This document shows positions 1-13,400 of a stretch of DNA of 64,000 nucleotides, in pieces (within the stretch, counting starts at the first letter, position 1; each line of letters opens with the position of its first letter). The stretch is from Actinernus sp. WN-2022. Lineage: Eukaryota; Cnidaria; Anthozoa; Actiniaria; Actinernidae. The stretch spans positions 152,388,344 through 152,452,343 of the forward strand of contig JAOWCC010000577.1 in the NCBI GenBank assembly GCA_030867875.1. The letters are read 5' to 3'. A model generated the notes under the pieces. The model made no database searches and was not told the DNA's origin. It worked only from the letters and a program-made list of their open reading frames with translations. A program made the position numbers and the translations under genes.

Positions 1-529
1 GAATATAGACGGTCGCATAGCGGATATTGTTTAAACAAACAAGGCTGCTTCCAAGCTCCTTTCAAAAGGCCAAGTAAAACTCCTTTGTAAGACCATCACT
101 ACCGGGGCTTTATGAATTGGCCATTCTATTTAAACTAGTGTAGAATTCATTTATGGCGCAAATTTTACATTCATCTCATTCAGTGAGCCGAGGAAAATTT
201 ATTTCTGAAAGGAAGCTAAGACAGTCAGATTCGGATTTGTTATTTTTTCTTGAATATAGACTGCTGCAGTAATATTCCTTTATACAACTTAGCATTGATT
301 AGGATCGCTAGCCAGTTCCTCGTTCTCGTCAATAATTTCCTCAGTATATGAGTTTTGGCCTTTTGAATGGAAAGTTATTCAGCAAATATATTTGCAATTT
401 CAAGTCGATCTAGGCCATCAGTCTATTCAAAGTGACACACACACCCTCTGGCACTAAAATGTAACAAAATAATTAAAACAACACGCCAATTTAAAAGAAA
501 ATTTGCTTATAAACGTTAACCTCTTCCCG
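1..529. other. No gene seen
   Basis: AT-rich sequence without a convincing ORF, RNA gene or repeat. It would lie upstream of the first exon of the mosaic gene. Confidence 0.5.
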
Positions 530-735
530 ATCAGCTCAGTGGTTAAGCACCGGTCTAGCCGGACCAATACTTAGGGTCTTAAAATAACCGGCTTAGTTGA
601 AGGTGCTGCCTTTGTGAAAAAAACTCATTTTCAAACTGCAAATGGTTAGACCTCCACGTCTTCTCGGAGTCGGCGTCAAGTTTATCAGTCTTACCAGACT
701 GTCACAAGTTACCGACGTTAAATAAGGTGATTTAC
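530..735 (+). mobile_element. tRNA-derived SINE-like copy (left of a tail-to-tail pair)
   Basis: It starts with a tRNA-like A box (AGCTCAGTGGTTAAGCA) near 535 and runs through a body containing AAGGTGCTGCCTTTGTGAAA and AAGTTTATCAGTCT. The body reappears inverted at 745-1000. No clean B box is visible, so it is old. Confidence 0.5.
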
Positions 736-744
736 CCTTTTTTT

Positions 745-1000
745 CACCTTTGATAAAGGTCAAGCAACCTTAACGTCGGTAACTCGTGACAGTCTGCTGA
801 GACTGATAAACTTGAGACCGACGTGGGACCTACGATTTTACGCCTTATCCGAGAAGACGAGAAGGTCTAACCATTTTCCAGTTCGACAACGAGATCGTTT
901 CACAAAGACAGCACCTTCTACCAATCCTCGGGGTCTGAAAATAACCGTGAGTACATCAGATCGGCGCTTAACAATGAGCTACCCAGGAGGCGGTTAAACG
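745..1000 (-). mobile_element. tRNA-derived SINE-like copy (right of a tail-to-tail pair)
   Basis: Read on the minus strand it begins with TAGCTCATTGTTAAGCGCC, a decayed A box. It then follows the same body as the copy at 530-735 (GGTGCTGTCTTTGTGAAA, GGTTAGACCTTCTCGTCTTC, TAACGTCGG arm). Together the two form an imperfect hairpin of about 450 bp upstream of exon 1. Confidence 0.5.
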
Positions 1001-1212
1001 GGACACGAAAGCCATGCATGCAAAATAATAGGCCGGCAGCATATTGTATTTTCAGCCGCTTATAATAGTAGTTCTGCGGCATCTTGTTATTACAGTGGGG
1101 AAAAAACGAATTATTTCGAAATGTTGTCTTTTTGGTAACTACAAGATACCTGCAATTAATAAATAAACAATATAGTTATTTATATAGAAAAAATACAGTT
1201 TGATGACTTGAA

Positions 1213-1486
1213 ATGCTGATTTTCTTTTTACCAGTTTTTTTTTTGTATCTTTTGTTTCTTACTCTAGGTACAATCTTCGGTGATGCAAAATATTTCTGGC
1301 CTCTCGAGTCCTCGACATATTTAGTAGAAATCAAGAAATGTCGGCCAGCAACAGTAATTAAAGGGACGATACACAGTGTTTCTCGAACGGAAGCACGTTA
1401 TGGAGTGTACATGTTCGCGACTACAGCTCTTGAACTGGGGCCGTACGATGGCGAGTGTATACGAGATCCAACCTATTGTTCTGACG
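1213..1486 (+). CDS. Exon 1: signal peptide and start of LamG-like domain 1
   Basis: The ATG at 1213 opens a strongly hydrophobic stretch ([19 protein letters not shown]) typical of a signal peptide, with likely cleavage near FG/DA. The mature part starts with KYFWPLESS, the opening of LamG/concanavalin-like domains (compare VHLWQL in exon 10), and reaches a Cys-containing stretch, PTYCSDG. The donor is GTAAGC at 1487 and the exon leaves phase 1 (274 nt). An AT-rich TATA-like stretch lies just upstream near 1180, but no promoter can be assigned with confidence. Confidence 0.8.
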
Positions 1487-4400
1487 GTAAGCGGTTTGTT
1501 ATTTTTTTGCCAATTTGATTCTTTGCTAAAGGCTGTTTCCATGTAAACACGAAAAGGCTGTTTTCCCCTGAACCTAACAACTCGCACATAGTCAAAAACA
1601 GTTCGAAAGCGATGGCTTAATCCCAAACGGTTTGCGATGTATTTATATTATTTATTTCAAGATTCGCCAAAAGGCAGGTGAGAAAACAAGGACACGAAGT
1701 CCCTTACAAGGCTTTCACACCCAGCCAAACCCTCAGTAATAAGAACGAAAACTCATTCCCATTACAATCATTAATAACTAATTAAGGTTACGTTCTCGAT
1801 AAAGGTTAAAAATGGAAAAGTTGCGCAAATTCTAAATCTAAAAAGCCGTAATCTAGAATCACAAAAAAATTAAAGCCTTGAAAATGCGACTTTTTGATTT
1901 CCCGTTAAATAAAGGCGCGAGCAATGATTAACATCTGCTGTCATTCACTAGGCATGTTATGTCATTCTCGCTATTCAAAGTCAATTTGAATATGTAAATT
2001 ACGCCTTGGGAATTAATTAATGAGAGTATAAAAGGAAGAACAATGCTCTCTATAGGTGTTGTTTGCAAGAAACCAGAAGACGAACAGGTAGTTCTGCGTC
2101 TCGTCCAGCATGAACTCCGGCTAGCTTGCGGGTTCTCGAAGAAGTATGAGGGGAAAAAAACAACTGAAGCCTATGATAGTCACGGTTCTTTAACAGTTCT
2201 TTTGAACTAAGGCTCTCTAATGTTACGACCAAGGCAGCTAGACCAGCCGCAATTTTGAATGACTGCTACGCATGATGTAGTGTAATTGGTATGACATGTG
2301 CTCGTTCCTTAATTTACGGGAGCGTTGTGAGAACTCCTATTAGTTTGTATTCGGATATAGTTATTTTGTCTATTATGCTCGGTGGTTTATGCTGATCACC
2401 TCGCAGTTCGGTTGTTGTGCCGACTTTTCACTTTTCGGTTGTAGTTTAAATTAAGATTCTTTGCGATTGCTACGTTGTTTTCAATATTGCGGTACCGATG
2501 GCGGATGTATCTGGGAAACGTTTCCCTGCTCTCAAACTGCATATCTGCTGCTAGAACAACCATTATTATCTTAAGGTAGTTTCTGTAACGACTTTTGTAG
2601 CTTAGTTTTAGCTAGTAGAATTATACATGTTTATTTATTATTTTATTATAGCTCAATGTGACCGACATCAGAATGCGTGTTTGGTTAGGTTATAATTATC
2701 TTTTGACTTTTGTGTATCTAAAATAATGCATGTGTGGCTGAAAGAATGCCTCTGCGGATAGAAGAATTCCTATGTGGCCAAAAAAGAATTGTGCAGAGGC
2801 GGTTAGAAAACTGCCTGTGAGGCAATAATTCTGCCAACGGGGCAGTCAGTGTTAATTATGCGTGTGAGGCGAAAGAAATCTACCGGTGGGGAAGTCGGTT
2901 AAAATACGCCTGTGAGGCGAAAGGAATATGTCAGCGGGACAGGCAGTAAATATGCTTGTATGGCTAAATAAATTTCGCCTGTGAGACGAAAGGAATCTGC
3001 CTGTCGGTCAGTCATTGTTTATGCCTGTGTGGCTAAAGAATATACGCTTGTGAGGCGAAAGGAATCTGCCTGTGGGGCAGTCATTGTATATGCCTGTGTG
3101 GCTAAAGAATATACATTGAATATACGCCTGTGAGGCGAAAGGAATCTGCATGTGTGGCAGTCATTGTATATGCCTGTGTGGCTAAAGAATATATATTTGT
3201 GAGGCGAAAGGAATCTGCATGTGGGGCAGTCGTTGTATATGCCTGTGTGGCTAAAGAATATACGCCTGTGAGGCGAAAGGAATCTGCCTGTGGGGCAGTC
3301 ATTGCCGGGAGTCATTGTATATATATGCCTGTGTGGCTAAAGAATGCCTGTTTGGCTTAGAGAATATTATGCCTATGTAGCTAAGAGTGTATATACCGGT
3401 GTAGCTAAAATACAATGCATATGTGGGTATAGAGAAATGCGTGGCTTCTTCAAGCGAAGTATGCTTGCCGGTCCGGCTATGGCTATTAGGAAAATGCTCT
3501 CAGATCAGGGCAAGTAACTCGCATGGGCTACCTCCCAAACTGAGCTGCCTGTGGACGTTCCGTTTTCGGGCGTTGGAAGTTGCTTTCTCCTGATCGGGGA
3601 CTCCATCCTTGCTGTTTTTCGGTACATTAATCATGTTTTCTTTGTGGTTTACTTTGTAATTAGCACTGCCTTTTTCCGGAATTGCTCCATGTTTATTTTC
3701 ATCTCACTTAACGTGGATGGGGTTCCCGTTCAGGAGAGAGTGAAGATAAGGTTTGGGAAGGAAAGGATTCAGTGGTAGCTGTATTACGTACCCAGTATAA
3801 AGAACAGTGAGAAAGAAATGTAAGTAACTACGGGTATAGCACCTTGACTAGAGTAATCTAACAATTAACTGGTCTAATTACCAATGGTGATATATATATA
3901 GATAGCACTTGGACAAAGGGTTTGGGGAAGGTCGGAGTTGCACCCCATACCTCATTAATGACAATGTACTAGCTATTGGCGGAATAATACACTATTCAAA
4001 GTCAATTTGAATATGTAAATTACGCCTTGGGAATTAATTAATGAGAGTATAAAAGGAATAACAATGCTCTCTATAGGTGTTGTTTGCAAGAAACCAGAAG
4101 ACGAACAGGTAGTTCTGCGACCCACCCGCCCCACCCTTACTTAGCCGGAGTTGATGCCTGGGCCATCGTTCGCATCTTTCGCTCTTCGCCCTAGGCCTGG
4201 GTTTGTCCCAGGTCGGAGTTGCACCCCATACCTCATTAATGACAATGTACTAGGCGGAATAATACACTATCCTGTGCTCTGATTCCAAGGTTTTCTCCGT
4301 TTCTTAGAGCTAGAGCCTCTGGTAGCGGGCCGCATGAATCTCACTATCATGCTAACGATAGGTGTCAATTAACATCACAAGATCACTTAACACGCAACCA

Positions 4401-7400
4401 ATCACAACACACCTCCCACGTGGTGTTTTGGTCTTGGGGTAGTAGGAAAGGAGAAGTGGTGGTCGTAAAACAATACTTAACCAGGGAGGAGAAAGGAAAT
4501 ATTTTGATTACGTGCGTCGCAGAACGGAAACGATTTTCTGCAACACCAACAAACGCTTCAAAATGTTTCATTCCTGCTCTTTGACCCAAAGATATTCACG
4601 GACGATCTTCTGCAGGTTTTCATATGGACCCTACTTATTCTACAATACTGTTTTCGATCCCACTTTACGGACTTTATCTAGATGAGATCTTGGGCGATCC
4701 TTCACATTTACTCATTCCTGCATGCAAAATTCAGTATTAAGCTTTTGACGTCATGTCACATGAGTGCGTACCCTTGCGAGTGTAGCCGATAACAAATGCC
4801 TGAGTTCCTAAAGTTTGAAATGCATTTGGATACAGACATGCATCATTCTTGATTTCGATTGGCTTATGAAAAGTCCGGCGTTAAATTTCAACTAGAATAA
4901 TATAAAGGTGCTTCAGCCTGACTAAATAAGTTGATCGTAAACAGCGGCTAAACATTCAAGTATAAGCTATCTAATCTGAATATACATCGGTGTATTAGTA
5001 GCCGGCTCAATCAGAGAATATAGCTATAAAACAAAAATAAAACTATTTACATAAAACTATTACTAAAATGTGATTTACATAACCGGCAGGTCTGGGCACT
5101 TCTATCATAAGCTGGCAGTTTGTTAAAGGTTCTACAACAGACGTCTTGAAATGTCCCAGATTCCATACAGGCTTTTAGCGGTATTGTACTGACAGATCTT
5201 AGTGTTCTGCTGGGAACATAAAGCTCTAGTGGGAGATATGAAGGCCAGTTTTTAAAACAATAGTGCTTAATACATGATATCTTAACTAAGTGAAAGTTTC
5301 TGCGTTCAATAACAGGTAACCAACCTAGGTCTAGAATCAGTCAGCATGTTGAGCATAATGATTAGTGACAAAACCAGCAGCAGCAAGCGCTTACAAGGTA
5401 TTCTGGGATAGGATGGGAAACAACATCGTTAACAAGTATTGATAAAACTAAACTTTCAACTAATTGCTTTTTTAAGCTTAAATGCATGGCGCTAAGTGCT
5501 TTTAACTAGCTTCCTTAAAACGGACAAAACAGAATAGCATGACGATATGGTAGAGTTTATGTCATCTGTCCACTTAAGGCGCTCATCAATCTCTGTAACC
5601 AATAGGCGCACGGTAGAAACTCTCGAGTAGTTTTCCATTGACTCTGAGCTGGGTGACGTAATCGTGTAGCTTATGAACTCGGGAGAGCAGCGCAGTTGAG
5701 AACAGCATCGCTTTAGTTTTCTTAGGGTTTAGAGCTAAGTTCGAGTCGACTGACCATGACGTAAGTTGGTAAGAGCACATTGAAGTCGTTTTTTTCGCAC
5801 TCAGCATCTCTTGCGGGCTTGTCATGTGTGTGTATTGTGGTATTGTCGGCGTATTGATATGTTGTTACTGATTTCATGCTGTCAGACAGATCATTAACAT
5901 AAAGGTTGAAAAGAACTGTATCAAGATTGGTATCTATCTGAACAAACTGAGTGCGTCCAGTTAGGTAATTAGTCACCCATCTCAAATATGATTTCAAGAA
6001 CCCTTGTTTAATTATATGAAGATTCTTCAAAACAGATTCGTAGGCCACGATATCAAACTGATGCCTGAAATCTGCGAGTACCGCCATCGTAACCTCGGCG
6101 CGTTTCATAGCCTGGATAATGTCGTCCCTCATTGCGAGCATGACAGTAGTTGTATTGTGCCCTTTGCAATATGCAAATTTGAGCTGAATGGAGATCTAGA
6201 AAACCTCTGTGACCTGTTAAGCCGGGCTATAGACCCTATGCATAAGTTAATTTGCTATGCGCCTGGCTGGTTGTACTATAAAGAAAAATAAAGGATAAAT
6301 GAGGACAGATTAGAGACATTTTTTCAACTAAACAACCTTGTTCAACACGTTTCACACCTCCTGCTAGTATTTCAACATCAACATTCCAGAGGACCTACCG
6401 GCCTCTTTTTCGTGTTGTGACCGCGCGAGTTTTGCATAGTGTGTATTCGACGGTCATAAATATCTTTGTTAAATTATTTAAGGAATAACCATAAACTTTC
6501 TCGCTTTTTAATGTTGGGGCGACGAAACTTATCCCATTCCCGTTGATTGGAATTTCTAACTCAACTCCTCTCCCCTGTCAGTAAACAGCAACCAATCGGA
6601 GAACCTTATATGGTAATTAGATATTCCTCCAATCAAGAAAAGACATAGACTAATAATAATAATAATAATAATAATGGTTTATTCACAGCCTATCTACAGA
6701 GTAGCTATACATCCGTGAAAGGAAAAACTAATGGTAATAATAGAAATTAAGTAAGTTGCTACACTATTTACATCAACTATATGGACATAAAAAAACAATA
6801 ATATAAACTATGTTAACTATTAATTACATTAACTGTCAACCATTATATACATTACGTCATAATTAAACTATCGCCCATTAACTATTGGCGCAGAGAAATT
6901 CTCTCTCTTTGCCCTGTTCATTAAAAAGAGTTTGACCTGCCGATGAAAATGATGTTTATCTCTAGATGATCTTATATTTGCGAGCATTTCATTAAACAAA
7001 CTCGCTGCAGAGTCCTGGAAAGTTCCCTTAATTAGGGGAATAGTTATTAGAGGAGCGATACTAGAACGTAAACGCCTTGCTGGTTCATGCATTTTTAAAG
7101 GTAAATATTCAGGCCACGAAGGATTATGCATGACTTGCTCCAAGTCGAACTCGCTGACTCGCTGGGTAAGCGATTACTGGGTCAAAAATCGAGCGCGAGA
7201 ATGGAAGCGAGAGGCGAACTTGCAGGAAATTGAATCGGGGGATTATGTTTTGGCGCGAAAACACGTTTCAGGGGCGGAGCTTACATTTCGCGCCTTTGAC
7301 AAACTCATTCTGAGTACAATCAAATTGTAAATACCACATGTAAAGATCGTAACGTAGGTTATAATTTAAGAAAACATGACTCTCTTGGCCTTGTCAGTAG

Positions 7401-10400
7401 GTATAGTAGAACTAATAGTTTTAAATATAGCTATTTTATCCGCATTATCAATGAATGGAACAGTCTACCAAATGATATAAAAGAAGCTATTAGTATTTCT
7501 AGTTTTAAGCACAAAGTTATGTCATTTCTTAGTAATACTTAGTTTTATATTTAGTATATAAAGTCAACTTTTTGATATATTTTAGAATTTTAGCTAGTTT
7601 TATATTATATATTATTTATTTTATGGATTTTTCTCATATTATATTGTAGTTACTGGGGAGCATCCCTTGTATGGTGTCAAGGGCGCTTTTTGGATGTTTC
7701 CCTCTCCACTCTTTATTTAGTGTATATATTATTTGTTTGTTATTTCATTTATGGAGAAAACTGTAATAAATAAAAAAATCCACGGTTGACTGACTTGACA
7801 CGTCAACATACAATGCCTGAAGAATTTACGCTTTGTGATTGGGCAAATCTTAGTACGTCATAAGCCACGCCTCCGGTTGAAAAATCAACCGGTAAATTTG
7901 GCGCGCTGCAAGTGGGAAAAGTCCTTCGTGCCGGGGGCTAAGAAGGACTTTGAGAAAGTCTAGAAAAGATATTGAGGATAGAATCAATAATACTATTCAC
8001 ATCACTTCTACGTCCTCTCCTTCGCAATCCCATATCCCCCTCAGTATTCAGTCTTCAGCTTCCGCATACTTAAGATGACACCATGCATGCACAAGCAAAA
8101 GAAAAGCTAATATTTCGGCGTAATCTAAACCTAAATTGAAATATTCTCTAACAAGTAGCTCTCGCTGGTCATTCGCTGGTCATTCTCAAATAACGTTTCG
8201 GGGAATTTAGAAATTATTTTTCGTTCATGTTTTATGACTTGGTTTGTATCAAAATGGGATGAAAACTACTTTTTCAACTTTGAAAAGGGATAACATCTGT
8301 AATACGCAACATATCAAAAATCCCCGATACAGTATTTTAGACAATTTAGTTGGGATTCGAAAGGGATAAGTTTTTAGTGTTTTTTTTTTTTCAAAGCATG
8401 AAGGGCTGAGCTCCTTCTGGCGGACGGAGTCATTGTGCGTTGAAAAATATACAACACTTTTAACTTTTGTTCAAAATGGGTTAAATTTATATTTTCTTCA
8501 ATTCAAGGCCTTTAAAACGATATATAGTATGTCTATGTGGCTTTAATTCCGACGCTGCAAGAGCGTTTTTTTTTCGAAATCACACATCGAACCTTTATCG
8601 AGAACTTAAACTATACTAAATAATATGAATTAGACTTAATTTGTAACTAGATAATTAGTTTGAAGCGACAGTATACCAGAAAAGAACAACGGCAAAGTAA
8701 AATATTAAAAATCCCCGACACGCTTTCCGGCTGATTGACATAGTGCAATTGAATGGATCCCAAACGCGTACGCGCATAATTCACTGATCTAAACCTCCTC
8801 TTTTTTGCGTTTGTAGGCTTAGAGTACTGCTTTCCAATGAAATCTTTATTTAAAACAGTACTTCCAACAGATACCTTGTTTCATAAGCTTTACAGTGATG
8901 TATAGGTTTATATGGTTTCCTTTAAAGCATAGCGCGTTCATTTGTTTTAACGAGTGGCACTCGCGAAGGTCTACGGTAAACTTAAGGAAAAGTATTACTT
9001 ATCATTAATTATTACTGAACCTGACCGATGTGGCCGATCTCAAACCAATTAAGGCCTGGGATTTCAGATAAACAGAGACTAAATTACGAATACAACAAAA
9101 ACATCCCAGTCTTTTATCAAATGCTCCTCAGAAGTGTGACATTTGAATACTTTGACGAGTTACGTACATTGGTATTAAGTAATGGTCCAGATAAGAACTG
9201 TAGTGTCTACGGCAAGGAATGTTAAAAGGTGCTAATTTTCTATTATTCTTTCTCGTAATTTCATTGGTTGATACTTATAAATTAAATAGAAACCCATCGA
9301 AATAATACATTTTTATTCGATATTTTTTGTGGTTTGAATTTATGTTTGATCAAACTAACTATGGTTTAATTTCGAAGAATATCGTGTGTGGGGATAGTTC
9401 TCAAATTTGCGATTGAAAAATCCTTTGTTTTCTCTATATCCGATTGGCTGGATGGTGGCTTCTCTGCGTTTTCACAGAAAAAAGAGCCAATGGCATAAAA
9501 AATACTGTATTTTCGAGATGTAGTTTGGACTGTAGATACCTCCTAAAGCACTTAAGGCATATTCAAGCAAAATCGTATGTGGGGGAGGCTCATTGCCGCA
9601 GAACAATAGACTCTACTACAGTTCTTATCTGGACCATTACTTAATAGCTGGCGATTAGTTACCGGGATCACATGGTCTGTCACGTGACCATCTGAGATGG
9701 ATCATAGATGAGTAATTCTGTTTTCTTGTTTTGAGGGGCATATAGAGTCACGTTTTGGCCGGTAGACTAAAATTGCAAAATAGGTGACGTGACTTCGAAT
9801 TTCGCCTATTATCTTCTTAACCAATAAACATAGTCCAGGTCCTAAATCATAATTCATTTATTCCCACATAGTGTAGTGTAAATGCATTGAAAGTATCATG
9901 TTTACTGTTTTACTCATCACCACAAATTTAATTTAGTATTTTATAACATGGTTGATCACGTGACATCTGTGAAAACCTTAATGCAATATCAAATTGTCAA
10001 ATGCCATTAGTCATGTATCGATCTTCTGACGGTAAATGAAAGTTGTATGGCATCCTTGTGCAAATTAAGGCACGTTTTAGTGGTTTTATGTCGAGGGCTA
10101 AAGTTTACGTTGTTCATGTTGTAAAGGGGAGAGAATCTTAGGACTTTGAGAAACGAAACAAACGGAGAATTAGTTATGAAACAAAAGACGGAAATTTACT
10201 TGTACCAAACAATCAATCTTTGATGCTGGTTTATCTTTACCCGTTTGATAGAACTGTTCCTGTTCCGTTGCGGTGGGTGCACCACGGCACAGTCGAAAAC
10301 AAATACGTGAAGGTAGAACTATTTGCAATTGTTTGCGACTGTTGACATGCAACCCATCACCAACGCAACATAAAATGTATCTTCATTAAATCGGTCATGT

Positions 10401-13400
10401 GTCGCAAATAGTTTGTAATCGATCCATCGCCAACTGTTTGCGTATTATATGGAAAACAGCCTTGACTGACTCACTGGTCTGTACTGTGTAGTAGATCTAT
10501 GAACCTTTGTTGTCTTCAGTTCGTTAACTAATGAATGCATAAACACCCACCGGATTTGGAAAATTCGCAATCTAGGTATATCTTGTTTCCTTTTCAATAT
10601 AAGTTATTAAAAGTAGAACCGAATAACCCTCCATGTACAAACAAACAGCGAATGATTCTCACCCACATGGTTGCAGACGGCTCTGTGTTTAAAAAGTAGC
10701 CTCGTGGGCCTTTTCAATGTTGCTGTATTAACTATGATTGTTATATAGCCATAAGCTTTCCACGTGCGCCCTCGTTGGTTGAGTTATGGTCACCTGACTA
10801 GTAACAAAACAAACTGTTTCCCGCGCGAGGAACAATTTTGATAACTATGACGTCAGAGGTAACAATTACCTGATCACATCGTGATAACTGGCTAGGTAAA
10901 GGCGGGAAATATTTGTTTACCAAAACGTCTAAATCTTCATCAAAAGCTTTGTGTTTGTTGATTAAATAAAAAAATAAAAAAATAAAAATAAAAAAAATAC
11001 GCCTTTGTGCTCCGAATCGGTAAATAACTTCATGTAAAACAGTGGATAATGTACCGAATTTCAAATGGGCTACGAGAGCAAATTCAGTTAAATCCGATAC
11101 AGGAGTGGCCGCCAGCATTGCACTCTTTTCGGCAGATTTCCGGACCTCGGATCGAGCAGCTTTCACTCGTCGTGGTGAAGATTCCAGACGAACATTTTAT
11201 CGTTTTGAACGATTCATGCATATAAGAAATTAACAACTTCTGAAGCTATAATTTTGTCATAAACTTGTATCAACAATTACAAACTTTAAGGTTGGTCGTC
11301 GGCAATTCTTCAATTCGAAAAATACCAAAATAAAGCCATCGAAGTCGACAGTTTTTACAGTTTTATGTTTTGTTTGACTCATGTTCTCTTTCAATCTTGC
11401 TTACGTCACTAAAATTAAAACGGCGCCAAAAAAAAAACTGTTCGCGCGCTTCTGGAATTAGAATACGAATACTGGTAACCGGATGTAATCAAACATGATA
11501 AAAAAAATATCCAATAAATAAGCCATATTATAAATTAACCCATGCAGAGGAAACTCGCGCGCTGGTTGGCTGAAAGCCGTGTTTATATGAGAGTCCATAG
11601 ACATGGAAATTCGCTGGCACGCGATTGTGGATGAACTGATCAAAATGGCAAACGACAAGGAAGAATGTTTTCACCAAACGTTGACTTTCAATAACATGAT
11701 TGTAATCAGCAAAACCGACATATATATTTAACAAAAATACAGCCAACCGACGAAGTTATCAAATTTGCTAACCATCCCGGCCAAGATATTTTTATTTGTG
11801 GTCCAACAAACAAAAGTCGAAACCACTTTTCGTTTAACTTATTTCGTACGGTAAAACTAAAACACACAAACGGCTAACAAGTCTAGTTTTTAAACAACCT
11901 CCTTATAGACGAATAGAGCAAGGAATGGAGCTAGAGACTAGAGTAGACGAGAGGGAAAAGCAAGGCAACACTCTTTCAATTTTTTTTCTGTCTTTTTTTT
12001 ATCCCAAACTAAAACTAAAAGGACATATACGTATTTGTCGGCGACGAAGTCACGAAATAATAAGCCTTCATATTAGGCCAATTGTTATCATTCACCCTGT
12101 TTGGTCTTAGATAATTCAGCCGGATAAGGTGTTTAGCTTTCTCCTTGCCATTTTATGAACAACTACATGAATTTTGCAAACTCACGTGCGACAGTTGTGA
12201 AGTTGATATTTTGTTGATTTTCAGTCACAGAACAAAATGAGTTTTTCCCTCTTACCTTGCGCTCTTAGCCTCATCGAAAGAAATTTCCAACAGCTAGATC
12301 TTTCCATTGAGTTTGGTGAAAATAAAAGTTCATTCAACTAAAACTTGCTTCAAAGTTCAACGGGGGAATCATGTTTCCTCATGTACATTCACAGGCAGCC
12401 CAAGCTCAAAGTTAGAAATTATTTGACAGTTGAAGTACGAAGGTTCAAATATCCAGAATATCTGGTATTTTATCGCACTAAATGGCAAATGAATAACACA
12501 ATAAACTTGCTTTGATGAAGATTATGTTGTTGTGTCTTGCCACAGCCACACCATCGGATTGGAGAGTACCAAGACTGACGAATCCAATCTCCAATCTCCA
12601 ATCCGATGGTGCGGCTGTGATTTTCAACTCCAAAACGAGGTATCATTTCGGTTGGACTTACGGTGTCTCGTCAAACTGTGAAGAGGTGTTTATAGGACGG
12701 CGAAATGCGAGGTGACAAAAATCATTTCTCGGTATTCGTTGAATGTTTGGTCATGAAACTTGGAGGATACGTAGCAAGGAGATCTGTCTACGGGATCCAG
12801 AAGTATCACGTCGATTGAGTGGATTTAAGGTTCATTTTTGCCGTGGAGATGACAGATATGTGACACGCCATCGCGATCCGCTTGCCGGCCTTTTCTCTCT
12901 TTAGGTAGAGTGAATCCAGGTTTCCTAGGAACTCGTTAAATCGGCCCCCAAACCCCCAAATTCAAGACACAACAACATAATCTTCATCAAAGCAAGTCTA
13001 TTGTGTTATTCATTTGCCATTTAGTGCGATAAAATACCAGATATTCTGGATGTTTGAACCTTCGTACTTCAACTGTCAAATAATTTTAAACGTTGAGCTT
13101 GGGCTGCCTGTGGTACATTCAGCGACAAAAACACCCAGTTCAAGTCCTCCACTCCTTGAATGCCTTTCGCCTTAAATTTCCGGGAAAGCATGTCTTGAAA
13201 TACGAGTTAGTCTTTTCGGGGACTGTTGAAGCAGATGTTTTTAAAATAAGAGCCACACACTGACACAGAGCCAGAGGACACAGAGCATTCCTTCGTTTCT
13301 CTCAGTTCTGTATCGGGGGATTTCCCGCGCTGTGCAAACTCACCGTCGGCCGATTTCTGACGACTGTTACGGTTAGGAGAATTGATCTTCTGGTCGTGCG

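Noticed and set aside
3019..3360. ORFs with repeated [15 protein letters not shown] or [14 protein letters not shown] peptides
   Set aside because: Translations of the micro-hairpin array. Repeating peptides on both strands show the pattern is in the DNA.
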